Positions 1 to 13,200 of a stretch of 64,000 nt of DNA are shown in pieces (the first letter of the stretch is position 1; the number at the start of each line of letters is the position of its first letter). Below the pieces are notes generated by a model, which saw nothing but the letters and a program-made list of their open reading frames with translations, ran no database searches and had not been told where the DNA came from. The stretch lies in the NCBI RefSeq assembly GCF_020382885.2, contig NC_058501.1:16320501-16384500 (forward strand), in the 5' to 3' direction. The stretch comes from Scatophagus argus (Eukaryota; Chordata; Actinopteri; Scatophagidae). Position numbers and translations under genes: made by a program.

Positions 1-894
1 CCACAGGAACAAGTAGATGCAAACAGGAAGTAAACATACACACATTTTTTTGCAACACCACAATTTTGACGCTAGAGGGGGCTATTATTTCTCTCATTTT
101 ATTATGTAAAAGGAAAACAATAGAACTCTATTTTCGTGTACAGAGAAAAGAAGTGAAACTTTGCATTTATAACAAAGGAACATTTTGTATGGCATTATGC
201 ATGGCTTTATGTTGTTTACCAAATACCACTTTTTTCATATACCACTGTATTTAAAGACAAACTTAACTCATTACTGCTAATAATGTAAATAATTGTGCAG
301 GATTGTAAATAATGTGTGTGTTTTTGTACAGTTTATTTTTAAAAAAGTGCAAATATACTCCTATTTGTACCTCCATTTGCTATCCCTGAGCTGCTGTGAC
401 ACTGAGAATTTCCCCACTGCAGGACTAGTCAAGTTCAATCAAGTTCAGACAATGGCACGTATATAAATTTTCTCAAGTACTGTACGTGCAATTTTGAGGA
501 ACTTTTGAGGTACATTTTTTTATTACACTTCTACTCTGCATTTCAGAGTGAAATATTGTACTTTTTATTGCACTATAGTTACCTCACTGCTATATTTACT
601 AGTTATTTTCACATTGATAGTTTACATTAACATGTGATAAACTCATAATACAAAACGTGCAGCCCCTTGATAGATTAATAATCTACAGGTTTTAATTTTC
701 CCTCATTAAAATTTCCTAGAAAACTTCTGGTCTGCCTGGTCTGTCAAGGATAACAACATCTTTAATTCAAAAATGTTGCTGCTGCTTCACTCCAGCCAGC
801 ATTATATCATACTGACTTTATACGTAAAGGGTCCTGTCAGATGCCTCATCATGCTGTTTCATGTTTAGAGTCATAAAGAAGTAAACATGGCTCA
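1..894. other. tmc4 3' UTR and downstream flank
   Basis: No coding exon was found here. On the minus strand this follows the tmc4 stop codon, so the right part is probably tmc4 3' UTR. Minus-strand AATAAA signals are present at 518-523 and 332-337. Positions of about 455-720 belong to the recurring fish repeat listed separately. The rest is AT-rich with no recognisable feature. Confidence 0.6.
455..720. repeat. Interspersed repeat, family A copy 1
   Basis: AT-rich sequence with the recurring phrases 'caagtactgtacgt', 'aattttgagg', 'ctctgcatttcagagtgaaa' and 'tactttttattgcact'. The same phrases recur near 3055-3290, 8086-8180, 23370-23850, 47020-47625, 56380-57262 and 59385-59740. This style of sequence is a common dispersed repeat in fish genomes. 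I cannot name the transposon class from sequence alone. Confidence 0.65.
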
Positions 895-3800
895 TCAGTC
901 TTCTTCAGTCTGTTTTGGTATCTGAAGTTGTTGACTCAGCATGTCAATCTGTTTGACCAAGAACTGCTTGTCACGGCCCTCCTGCAAGGCAAAGATTGCA
1001 TGGGTAAAACTGAATGCTTGTGTGGTGATTACAAAATCACAAATGCAAACCCACATTTATCAGATTTCTTTGCTTAACTATACACAATAGAATAAAATGC
1101 CAACAACTTACCAGTTTAAGCTGAGCTCTTAGCAAGGCAACACTATTCCCATAAACAGAGGCTAAGGCTACGAAATAACACAACACCACACTGCCAGGGA
1201 GAAAAGAGCCATGATTATACACCATAAAACGGCCAGTGGAGGACCATATAATATGCAGGTAAGATGTAGGCGGCATTCTATGTTGAGGTTCAAGGACAGC
1301 ACAGTATATACCAAAATAAGGATTCTACAGAAAGCACATCTAGTAAGTCCACTCACCCGAACAACACACACAGAGGGATGGAAAATGCCTGGGAGCCAAC
1401 GAAAAAGAGAAAGTTCTGTGTTGTTTCACAAAGTTTGTAGAAAGAGGCTGGAACAATCAACCACATGTAGCTGAAGGAACGGAAGGGACCGCAGCTCATA
1501 GATGGATGAATCCTGAGTAGAAAGAGAGAGTGTCTCAGTGTCTACCTTTACTGCTGTTTCACAATAATTATTCCTCACTGTCAGCGCAAAACTAAAAGCA
1601 AAACAAAACACTTTTGTTATGATTGTTATAGGAGAGAAATGCTCACTCAGAAAGACTGTAAACCATGACAACTGTGGCCAGGCTCCAGCCAAACAAGAGT
1701 ACCACCAGGAAGAAGAAGGCCGAGGTGGTGGAACGAAATGTCCTCAGTGCTGGCCGACAATTATAAAAGAGCGTGATCTGAGGGGGGAATTGACAGTGGA
1801 GAGATTAGGGACAAAACTGAAGCATGGTGTTGGAGAATCCAGGCTGTGTTAAAGCAACATCTCAACCTTTTTGAAGTAGAAGAGGATGACAAACTTGACA
1901 GTATTGATGAGCGGCAGCAGAGGGCAAAAAAGTGCTCCTGTCCAAACCACAGTCTGACCATAGACCAGCCCGAGCACATTGGAGGGAACTACGAACTCCT
2001 GCCGGCCCACCCACTGGGTCAGTTTGTTGGACCAGTTGTCGACCACCATCCTGACACACACACACACACACGCAAACACAGTGCAATCACACAGCTGAAT
2101 CTTGCACTCTTCCACATGATCTGTATTTGATTTGTACCTGCGTGGAAACTCCACAAGGACGAGCACAGCAGTAGTGATGAGGAGGTCAAACAGTGTCAGC
2201 TTGTACATCTCCTGTCCTATACGTGTTTCCCAGCACTGCATAATGAGACAAACTAGAATACATGAAGTCTTACAGAGCTGAAAACATTATAAATGAACTC
2301 GTCCCCCCTAAATTCTTAAATTATGTTGCTCAGTGTAGGCATATTCCTGTCATTATACTCCATGTTATAAATAAATTAGACAGTCAAGTACTTCCATCAA
2401 TACCAACACTGTGTTTTAGTGAAAAACTGTCAAGCTGAAGCTTAATCTTTGTCAATTATGACTTTGTTGGATCAAACTGTATTTCAGGCATAATCATTTC
2501 AGATTTTCTCTTTATTTTGATGACTCACAGGTGTTTGGCAAACCAAAACTAACAGCAGTCTGTTTGTTTCTTCATACCAAAGTCCTCAATTGATCCAGCT
2601 AACTTAGAGCTTACTCTGCCTCTGTACTGTGTTGATGCACAAAGGGAAAAAAAACCATGTGAGCAGAATCCTTTGCTCATGTAAACGCAGTCATGACAGG
2701 GACGTGAAGATTAGAAAAACAAATATTTTGTCATATCCTAACTGCAGAACTGCATTTGTCGTCTCTGTCTCTCGCTGTTTTTCCTCAAGCTGTTGCTTAC
2801 AGCTCGGTGACTCCTTCAGTTTGCGAAGAAGTGAATAATTCACATGCACTTAGAAAGTATAATTACCGGGTAGATTTTATACTTGTACTGGCACAGACTA
2901 CAGCTTTCATCATTCGTGTCCCCGTTGCAGGTGATCTCACTCCACAGGGTAAAGAGGAGGACCCCCAGACTGACCAGGCGAAGGAACACTGCCCTAAACA
3001 TGGGAGAGAAATCGTCATCAGAACCACTGTGATACTGAGGTTTGGTTCGATTTTGTCACGTTGCTTTGCAAAGACAAACTTTTCAACTAAGTACACATTC
3101 TCACGTATTGTACTAAAGTACAATTTTGAGGTTTTATTTATGACATTTTATTTCTTTATACTTAAACTCTGCATTTCAGACTAAAATACTTTTTAGTGCA
3201 CTACAATTACCCGACTCTTCTAGTTATTTTAAAATTAGTATTTCACTTTAAAAGGTGATAAGCTTTTAAAATGCAATACAAAATGCGTTGCTCCTTGTCA
3301 CAGGTTTCACATGTTTGAGTTGTGGGTGATTTCATCTGTAAACCTCTCAGCTCATTTCATTTTTAAATAACTGTTTGAGGTGAAATGATCCAGTGCTTCA
3401 CGAACAGCGAAGATTAGAGAAACGTTTTTTACAAATTAATTAAATTTTTTGTTGGAGAGTGTTTTTTTCCCCTCTCCTTTCAATCATCTCATGACCTCTC
3501 AGATTAATATTGTGCCCCTCTGGAGGGGCCACGTACTTTTACTTTTGATATGTTAAGTACATTTTGTCAATAATACATCTGTACTTTTAGTGTTTGAACG
3601 CAGACGCAGGACAGTGACTTGCAATTACTTTTTTTAAAATCAGATTTTTTTCCTGCATTTCATAATTTGCGAGCACAAATGAACTGTAAATTAAATGCTC
3701 CCACAGAAACAGCAGTGCAAACCTCAGTAGGGCTACTATGACAGTAGTGCTGGGTGCATATCGCTCCACCAAGGCAATCTGGTCACACAGAAATGGCACC

Positions 3801-6800
3801 AGGAAGTTTCCGGCGGTGATGACAATGGAAGGTAGATACTGAAAAATCAAACCCAGGATTCCTCCTGTGTTTCTCTTTTCCTGTTTGTAGGAGAGGGGAG
3901 CCAAATGGTCACACAAGGCTTGCAGATCGAAGACCACATCACTCTCCTTTTACATCATTTACCTGACTGAACGTGGTGGCCCTGAAGATGCCATAGAAAG
4001 CCGCTATAATCAGCCCAAATGCAAGAAGACCCATACAAACGCGTAGAGAGTATTGAATAATTTTTTGCTTTAAAGTCAGAGCGGCTGCCTTTTTCTTTAT
4101 GCGCTCCTCCTCCAGATCCACCTGAAGGAGAAAGAGAAAAGAAGCAAGGAGGTGTCATCTGAAATGTCTCATTCCTCCATCCTACTAAACAGACCAGAGT
4201 CCCTCTGACCTGTAGCTGGTAGTGGATATTTTTCTGCTTCAGTTTGGTGGCTCGGTCTCCCAGACAGCCATAATCCCAGCTGGTGAACACTGCCATGCTG
4301 TAGTTGCCCACGGCGCCGCCTCCTGTTGCCACAGCCACCCGGGCTGCAGTCCCCATGCTGTGTGTGAGCAGCCAATCAGGGACCAGGACACAGATGCAGG
4401 TCAAGGTAACTGAACTCTCGACTCTCGCTTTTTAAATGTCATTCTCTCACTTATTGGTCTGACCTCTCAGTGAACACACACACACACATACACACACATG
4501 CAGGCTACATCTTCATTAATAATGACTGACCGTGCGATGATACAAATGAAACAAAAGGCGAAGTAGAAGACAGCAGTCAAGAGGTACGCGAGGGGGATGT
4601 TATATGAGAACTCGCTGTCCGCCACCATTGTGTTGTTGTAGTAGCCGTAAAACAAGTAGGAATACTCCATGAAGCCCTGAACAAAAGAGGAGAGGACAGT
4701 CAGTAAATATGGCTAAACATTGCTGGCATGTAGTTTCAGTTTACCTTCACCGGCAGTGAGTAAAGAAGGAGCACGTTTAACACAGAGCTGCAGCTACTAC
4801 TGAAGACCCTGCAGTTCCGTCACGTGCACACTGGGCGATGTGGAAGATTTTGCAACTTGTTCCTATGTATAGGAACACGTGCTAGGATATCAGTCATCAG
4901 CTTTTATTTTGAAATATAGGCCTCAGCTCCAACATAAACACATTGTATCACGTATGTGGCCTTTTAAACTTTCTAACCATGTTTTTGTGTGTTTGTTTGT
5001 TCACTTTGTTTTGGTGTGGTCATAAGAAAATAGTCACAGATGTAACCAACTTTGTCTTAAAGCTTTATGCTAAAGCAAGCATCACCGAGTGAGAATTCAA
5101 TCAAGAAATGATAAAACAGTATTACAGAGAGCATTGACCGACAAAGCCACATGTGGGAGTCAGTGTTACTAATATTCTGGGCAGAGTCTCATATCTTTGC
5201 GGGTCATTGTGATGCTGCGGTTTCTCACCGTTCCAGAGAGTAAGTCGAGGAAGTAAGTATAGAACACCACCAAGCCTTGAGGATTATGGTTATAATTCAT
5301 GCATTCCTCTGGACCTGGAAAAAACACCACAACAGGGAAGCCTTATGACCTCTGCATGCATTCTCGAAGATTACAGATTTTCTACAGACTTCTCTGCACC
5401 TTCCTGAATGTATAGACGATGTGGCCGCCCTACACATTCAGTGAGATAAATCCAGTTCCCTCACACAGCTTTACAAGGTTTTTGTATGATATATATGAAA
5501 ACAGTGACTCATTCTCGTAAAAATGACTCAGGGCACACTTAAAAATGAACCTCAGGTAATTACATCCTTATTTAGATATTGCTTTGGAATAAATCTTCTG
5601 CTCATGCACTGGTGACCATTTGCTCATTTTATTTCCGAGTACTGCTGTCTCTACAGCTGCACCAGCAGTGGTATGAAGAGGCTGTTGCCTGGAAACTGCT
5701 GCATCAAACTGTGAGAAGGCTTCCTCTTTAATTTGAGAGAACTGTGCTGAAACAGCGATATGGGGAAATAAAGAACCATGAAAACACAACCTGCCACTGT
5801 CATGTGTTCCCCTCAAACTAACGCAAAATGAAACGTCGTAGGCTAACAAACTGCAGAATGAACGAGCCATTACCAGTGCTGTTGTCGAAGCCAGTCCCAG
5901 CAGATTTGAGGACAATGCTCGGGATGAGGACAAATCCAGCAATTAGTAGAAAGGAAACAAAGTTGAGCACCACCAAGAATCGTAGGAACAGGAAGAAGGA
6001 CTGGACGCCACCTCCAAAGTTCCCTATGGGAGTGAAGGGCCACAATTTCATTAAAAGTGCAAAAAATGGATTCACCCACTTTTCTTTGACCATTTTATGT
6101 ATCAAGTGCACAGTATTCTTAATCTGTAGGCCGGAGATGCTAAAAAAACAATCTTCTCTAACCAAAAATATCAACCTTCAGCTGGTTTACCTCCAATCTT
6201 TTGCAACGACTTCCTCCACAGTGCAAAAAAGTAAAGAAATTCTCTGGTGTTGTCTCTGAGTATACGCAGAAATTTAGCCTTTTTCCATCTCCAGGACTCC
6301 ACTCTGGAAACCACAGGCACCTGCATTTGCTGCACTTTCCTGTAATGGACAAGTTATACTGTAATAACTCTAAAGTAACTATTGTGTGATATAATTGATG
6401 GCAATGTGTTAATTTATGGGTTCAACTCCTCAAAAGAAATATGTAAATTTGGTTCTAATTACAGAGACAGTGTTCAGTTGGTAATTCCAGTTAATCACCG
6501 TATAAAGTGACCTTAAGTTAAGTTATGGTTTCCGGGCAGATGAACATACAAATTTATGAAATAACTTGTGGAAAAATAGTGAAAAACATGGAGAATAAAC
6601 TTATAGAATAAACTTTCCAGTAATAAATAATGAACAAATTAGTATTAACATGGGTTTAAAGGAGGCTCTTCTTTCCAGAACTCACATTTTAATGTCTGGA
6701 GGGTATCTTTAACTAAGAACATTCTTTAAAAATAAAGACACCACCCATCTGTCAGGTGGAGGTCTCATACCACACAGCTCTTTTCAGCGCCATGGGCAGA

Positions 6801-7194
6801 GGACTGCTCCTGAGGTCCCGAGGCAAACCACTGTTGCCCTCTTCCTCTTCCTTCTCTGTGGGCATCGAGCTCCATTTGAACTGAGGGTAGTTCTGATTGG
6901 ATACGTGGGATGAAACTCGCCGTGACCTTAGCGACTGCTGGTCACCAGGGTAACCATTACCTGCGAGTGAACGGTCGAGTCAAAATTAAGGAAATTTATG
7001 AAGCAAGCAAAATTATGAAGCAAGACAAGTCAGTGAGACTAAAAGATGATTTCATATCAGCTGTGAGATCATTGAGGAATTCAGTCGATTCAGATATTTG
7101 AAGTATTCAGAATGAACAATTCAGTAAGAACAGACACGCCCTCAGTATAGTCATACACCTTACTTGTGCTTTGTCTCTGCAGTTCATCGGCCAT
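895..7194 (-). CDS. tmc4: Transmembrane channel-like protein 4
   Basis: TMC-family multi-pass membrane protein, related to the TMC1/2 hair-cell channel subunits; the vertebrate TMC4 role is less settled. Sixteen coding exons join in frame to 692 aa: 7164-7194, 6771-6960, 6191-6339, 5874-6023, 5229-5314, 4531-4676, 4210-4357, 3963-4121, 3723-3880, 2867-2993, 2138-2235, 1867-2050, 1647-1777, 1357-1512, 1112-1190, 895-981. All junctions are GT-AG. The TMC signature CWETRIGQEMYKL starts at residue 449, followed by a QTVVW...FCPLLPLINTVKF segment. Length and exon-by-exon matches fit human TMC4 (712 aa as I recall it) better than TMC5-8, and the neighbouring mboat7 supports TMC4. The start is an ATG in a short exon giving MADELQRQST; upstream UTR is not resolved. 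The acceptor of the exon at 1867-2050 is formed by a GT repeat. Confidence 0.95.
2053..2071. repeat. (CA)n repeat abutting a tmc4 splice acceptor
   Basis: A plus-strand CA run, read as GT on the transcribed strand, directly precedes the AG acceptor of the tmc4 exon 1867-2050. It therefore occupies the polypyrimidine-tract position. Confidence 0.9.
3055..3600. repeat. Interspersed repeat, family A copy 2
   Basis: Located in tmc4 intron 9. It carries 'tactaaagtacaattttgagg', 'aaactctgcatttcagac', 'ttagtgcactacaatt' and, near 3525-3590, 'cgtacttttacttttgat' and 'atctgtacttttag'. It matches copy 1 in the same orientation over about 200 bp with many differences. The 3300-3520 stretch between the two parts shows no clear match. 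Confidence 0.6.
4474..4499. repeat. (CA)n microsatellite
   Basis: Imperfect CA run in tmc4 intron 6. Confidence 0.9.
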
Positions 7195-8085
7195 TTCTCA
7201 GATGCAGCTTATCACAACCAGCTTTAAGAACGTTCCTCTGAAACCACTTTACCGACAGAACAAAACAAATGGTCAACCACCTCGTCATTAGGGAACTAAC
7301 AGGAACTACCACCTATCCAGGTGACGCTTCCTTGTTGTCCTCTCTGACGGACTTTAATCCCTTTGTGAATGACCACACAGGTACTTCCTTGTATGAGTTA
7401 ACCCATTATTTCCAAGGGTATAGTTACCACTCAACTACAGTTTGTGCTGTCTCATAACCAGCATGCTGCAATCAAAATAGTTTAAGTAGTTTGTAGGGAT
7501 TCATAGAAATATCTTTGAATGAACCGGAAACTGAATCTTAAATGAAAATGAAGAGTAGCATATAAATGCATACAAGTGAAAGTCATGAATTCATCAGTAA
7601 CAAAATGTTTATGAAAGCAGTGTAGATAATCACATAGACTGGATCTTAGCGCAGCTGAAACCGAAACACTGTTGTGGGTTAACTTAGCAGGAATGTTTGC
7701 GTTCACTGATGCCGGAGAGTTAATGATTCCCCAGTCTGACGAGTGCAAAAATGTGATGTCTCAAAGCCATTTTCTACAAGATTTATCTTAGTGACTTTCA
7801 CAAGCTAATTATGAGCCTCATAATGAAACAAATCATGCACAGAAATCACATCAAGAAGGCTTTAAAAAGAAAAAGACAAGTGAGTAACACTGAAGAGGAA
7901 AAGCTGATATGTATTCCACAAGTACAGTAACACACTTACAAAGCAGAGAGTCGGTGCAGTACGTGAGTTCAGACTGATAGACTGAAAAATAAACAGCCTG
8001 GAGATGAGCAGCCAACATAGCCATCACAAGCATTTACATTTTGTAATAATAATCTGAATCTGGAACATAACTTAAGTTATCAAAA

Positions 8086-8180
8086 TATGGTGGAGAGGAA
8101 GTATAAAGTAGCAGAAAATGAAAAAAAACTCAAGTACTAGTACCACATAACCGTACTTAGGTACTGTGCATCCCATCACT
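8086..8180. repeat. Interspersed repeat, family A copy 3 (fragment)
   Basis: Carries 'gaagtataaagtagcaga', 'actcaagtactagtacc' and 'cgtacttaggtactgtg', the recurring phrases of family A. Confidence 0.55.
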
Positions 8181-9550
8181 GACATTTCTAAACTTTGACA
8201 CTAAGATCTTTAATTTTATATCTGTTCCAAATATAAATCCTGGACTGGTGATAATCAGTCATTCCGTAGTAGAGGCATAACATAAAATCACTTTGCAATT
8301 CAAATTATCTAATGTCCACGTAGCATTTGGGGAAGACAACACGGTGGGAGACGAGGCCTTTGAACTCAGAGTCACAGTTTCCACATTTTCCTAACTAATA
8401 CACAGCCTACTGTGGCCACAGCTGGTCAATAATTCAATATTATCATTGATCAACTTTTGGAAGAGCGCACGGTTAAAATTTGATCATATAATGTGATCAT
8501 TAAGGACATTTCCGCAGTGAGAATAAATGTTATAATAAAAATTTGTAAGTGAAGTTTTCATCTTACGCAAATTATGTTTGGTCACGTGTTATAACATCAC
8601 GTTGGGAAAATTTATTGCTTTGAACAAGGGCTTGTTTACTTTTTCATATACGATATGCATAATTAACACAGTGATGATGACGTCAACTGTGCTGCTATTC
8701 ATGACTTCACGTTGGCATCTTACAGTCAATAACGCGAAACGTTCTGTAACAAATGTTTGGTCCCAACCCCGAATGGTCCGCAATGGCAGTACAGACATTT
8801 TGGCAGTGAAATCTGTCATATATCAATGCAGGCCCGCAGTGCGTCAACACTGACGACACGAGAACGCGTCTCCACCGCTTTGTGCATGTGCGTGACCGCC
8901 GTGTGTTTTCTGTTATCGTTAAGATCAGTGTTAGTGGTGCTGTGTGACAATATGTCTGAAATTTTATTTGTTTTTGACGCACTGAGGAGGCATCTTTCGT
9001 CATCAAGTCAACTATGAGGGATCAGGCGAATAAATGAATATTGTCTATCACATTACAAGCAAGAAAAGCTGCTATATTTGATTTGGCATCACTTTTGAAA
9101 ACTGTAAAAAAATCTGCAGATTACCTTTGAGCCTGCTGACACAGTATAATCCAGATTGTTTAAGAATATACAGGCAGCAAACAGCAAGGATTCAATTCAA
9201 TTCAAGTGTACAGTATTCTTAATCTGTTCAATTGAAAACAGAGGAAAATATTTTGCATTCACTGGATCAAAGGTGTAAACACAGAAATGTTCAGCACATA
9301 AAATGAGAAATGCTGAAACGTTTGTGTTTTTCTAAAAACACCACAACGAGCTTGTAATTATACAGTAGCAAAAATGTAATCTGGACCTTGTTTTCCTGTG
9401 CTAAACGTAAACCAGTTTGAATGTCACTGATGATGTTTACATTCCTATTTAAGGGTTTTACACAATACAGTGGAGGTTTTACAAGGCAATTTTTTATGCA
9501 TTTAACTATCACAAAATATAAATTAATGTTTATTGTGGTCAAAAAAGAAA

Positions 9551-9609
9551 AAGCGGACAAAAAGCAGATTTAAGACGAGCGGACGAGCGGACAAAAAGCG
9601 GATTTAAGA
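9551..9609. repeat. Short tandem duplication
   Basis: A unit of about 30 bp built on 'gcggacaaaaagc' followed by '(a/g)gatttaaga' occurs twice in direct order, with an extra 'gagcggac' between the copies. Confidence 0.8.
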
Positions 9610-10200
9610 TGCCAAATGCCAGCGTACTTTAACATAATACTGACTTTTGTTCTTTTGTTGCTTTTGAAAACTCAATGTGCCTCAGTGTAACCAAATTCAA
9701 TCTGCTCCTCTCATAACTGTTTATAAGATGAGGGTTAATGTTTGACTCGCTTCACCCCCTGTTTCGAAAACAGCATCTTGACATTTAAACAACCTCATTT
9801 TCACAAGTGACGCAGTGACCCGAAACACTTGAAAGTGGCCACGGTATCTTGAAATGAAAGTACAGGCAACCACGCAGATCAGGGGAGTAAGTGAACTATT
9901 TGCCAGTCACACTATAAAAATAACATTCACTGAGCTCAAACATTCTTCTCCCAGTGTTCACAGTACTTTTTAAATTGTATTTTACATGTCACACGTTGAC
10001 CTGATTCACTGTGTTTTTAATTAGATCCTTTTGAACTTTAACATTTTCCCACAAAAACAAAAAAAAACTTATTGGACCTGTGATGGACCTTATTGGAAAG
10101 ATGAGTAATGGTGAAATCAAAGTTGGAATTTCCCACTGGTCTTGAAGTAACCTCCCCTCAAGTTCCAAAACAACCAAGCAGTTCTTTCCTGTGCCTCCTT

Positions 10201-13200
10201 TCAGTCTGTTTTTCCTCCAGTTTTCTCTCTGACATGTTCTGCCTGCTCTCGCTCTCTTTTCTCCTCCTTGTCCCCTCTCCTCCCTTCCCTTCTCCCCCCT
10301 TTCAGGACCCTGCCGACTATTATGCAGCAAAGGGCGATTATCTGTATGATAAAGTAGATGGACATCCAGTAGTTGATGGTGTCAGACGCCTTCAGCAACA
10401 CGAAGCCCATGCACATGTAGTCGTAGGCCCTCATCTTCAAGAACCAGTGAACCCAGTCGAAGATGCTCTGTCCACGAGGACCCAGCTTTGTTCGGACCGA
10501 GGCCTCCATGGCGGACTCGGCCGCGATGCACAGGGGGATGGTGAGGAAGGAGAGGTAGTAGCCAGCGTGTAGTCCGTGCCAGTAGGCACTGATAAGCATG
10601 GTCCAGCCAGCCCTGAGACGTACAGACAAACAGAGGAGATGTTGAAGTACAGACGTGTTACTGTCAGGGGTTCTGCCTTCTGTTATTTGATTTGTTTCAG
10701 GTAAAATATTAAGATGCTGGAGCAGCATGAGGACAGCTTGTGTGCAAAAAAAACCAAAAAAAGGCAGTTAAAAGTTTTAAACAGTACGTTTTATATTAAC
10801 AATTTAAAATACTAATAATATATAATAACAATTATTACATGTGCTCTGTCTTTCAGGAAATAACAAGCAGAAATAGCATCTATAGGGCTACATGTGTAAA
10901 ATGTAAGCCCCCCCTATTGCCAACAAATGCCATGAAAAGACCAAAACCGACAATGAACTGATCCTGCTAAGTTAAAATTGTCTGATATGCAACAATTTGC
11001 ATATTCACTCAGAGGGAGTTACAGAGGAAACCAGAAGAAGTGAGATAATGTTGATGTTGGCCTTCTCATGGGATTTATAGACCATAACTAACACAGCATA
11101 CCCACAGCCGTATTCTTAGTAACATTTTACCTACCAACAACAGAATTAGAATTTTCAAGAGATGGAGCCTCACAGGTATCTTTTGTAGAAAATCAATATT
11201 TAAAGATTTAAAATATTACGAAGAGAGAACGACTAGAACACATGCTCTAAAACAAATGAGCCCATGCAATCGTGCCAGTAAAAACAAGCAGAAAGTGCTG
11301 CCTGCAAAAAGCCTTACCTGAGAGTGTAGGCTTTGAAGGGGGAGTTGGGGTAGATGTAGTGATGCAGCCACCACTGCACTGTCATGTTCCAGTATCGCAT
11401 GCCATGTCGGACCTTGACACAGAAGTCAGTGTTGTAGCAGTCAATGTTCTGGATGGTTCTGAAGTCATATTTCTCCTCAGTGTTGGGATCAGGACTGACC
11501 ACAAAAGAGTGTAGAAAAAGAGAAAACAAACTGGCATAAATACTAACTGTCAACAACACAAAATGAGAACTCCATCCACACTGAGAAACTGAGTGAGCAA
11601 GTGCATATGCATCACCATTTAATATACTTGTTAGTCCTGTGCTACTGTACCTGTAGTTGACAGTGGGTCCTCCTCCAGGTTTGGACAGCGCCTTTTCTGG
11701 ATAGCAGCCCAGACCTGCACTTATACAACCAGCCTCAGCTCCACACCACGCTGCATAGAAACGCATCCTGAACACGAAGAATATAGCGACCATGTAGAAC
11801 AACCTGGTGACAGAACGACAGGAAAGGTACATTATTCATCTGTAGTTTACAAAAAAAACTACACGGAAACAACTAAGACACTCGATCTTAATTATCTGGC
11901 TAGATAAGATTCATTTTATACTTGTTGTACTTATTTTTATCTGGGCATTGTTTGTATTTATCTGTCTCATTTTATTTGCCTCCTTATAAGACAAAGTGTA
12001 GCCAGACCCATGTCAAAGAATTAGTAGAGTAAGATCAGTATACTGAAGTATACAAGTAACCTGGCTCTCACTACTATTTGGAAAATATTCTTAACTAACA
12101 TTCACCACATTTCAGAAAGAGTTTTGAAAAGCACATGTAGTTTTAAGCCCATATGAGGACACAGTATGACAAAAGTGATGTGTGAGATGTGATTAAAGTC
12201 TTAAAAATCAGGTTCCTTCTAATGAAAACCACCATTATCAGGGCTGTGATGCACTGTAATAATACCTAAAGAAAAAGTTCTGATCCAGGAACTCGTCAGT
12301 GCGGACGTAGGAGAGCGGAAAAAAAGAGTTGACAACCAGGAACAGAGCGCCGTAGACTGGAACCAGCTTCAGTCGCTGCAGGCAGGGGGCCCAGCAAGGC
12401 AGGACCTGCGGGTTCAGCTGCCTCACCCAGTCAATGTATGTTTGGAAGCGAAAGAACGGGCCTTTAGGGAGATGGAGGGATGAGATTCAGGAATGTCGAG
12501 AAGACAGCGACGGACAAAAAATGAATAATCAGGACAATGCAAGACACAAAATGGACCAGCGGGGGACAATGTGGTTCAAGAGAACAGTGGGTGTTGTTGG
12601 ATAGTAGATGGATGTGGGAAAATTAAGAGAGCAGAGGCATATGAAAAAAGGCTGTAATTTTAAGTAATACTGAGAACAATGTGAACTCACACAATATTGG
12701 ACAAGTGGCGGAGAGTGAGACAAAGAGAGACAACAGTTAGAATCCATGCAAAAGCAAATAGACAAGAACACACGAGTACAAACAGCTCATACACAATCAC
12801 AGTTCTGAGACGCGTCAGACATTTCCACACACTTACCGGTCATTATACCCACATAACAGTAGCTATAGGACAGAATATCGTAGAGAGAGGGCTCCTCAGA
12901 CAGACCCCCAATGACCGGAGACTTAGCAAAAGAGCTCACTTCCTTTTTCTTCTCTGTGTGGAAGCTTTGCACCTCATTGGCTAGACTCACCATCTGAGTT
13001 AAAAACAGAGAGATACGCCAAACGTCAGCAAAGACACACGCGGTGTGTTAACGCCGTCGACTTCACCGCTGACGAGGTTTCTGTACCTTGAGAGTGAGAA
13101 GCAGCTGGACGGCGTTAGCAAAAGGTGTGGGTGCCGGGAGACCAAACCAAGTGATCAGGCGGAAGAAGAGGAGGTAGAGGAAGGTCCAGGTGAGACTCAA

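Larger units (their letters stand above)
7195..10200. other. Intergenic: tmc4 5' flank to mboat7 3' flank
   Basis: No coding exon could be supported in these 3 kb. Short open frames near 8578-9017 overlap on both strands, show no family resemblance and have no splice logic, so I left them out. The right end should contain the mboat7 3' UTR; a minus-strand ATTAAA lies at 10016-10021. A family A repeat piece (8086-8180) and a small tandem duplication (9551-9609) are listed separately. Confidence 0.6.

Noticed and set aside
8578-9017. Overlapping open frames on both strands in the tmc4-mboat7 spacer
   Set aside because: None shows a domain, codon bias or splice context, and both strands are equally open.
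10108-10572. 154-codon plus-strand open frame
   Set aside because: It overlaps the last mboat7 exon in antisense and has no family resemblance; it is a shadow frame.
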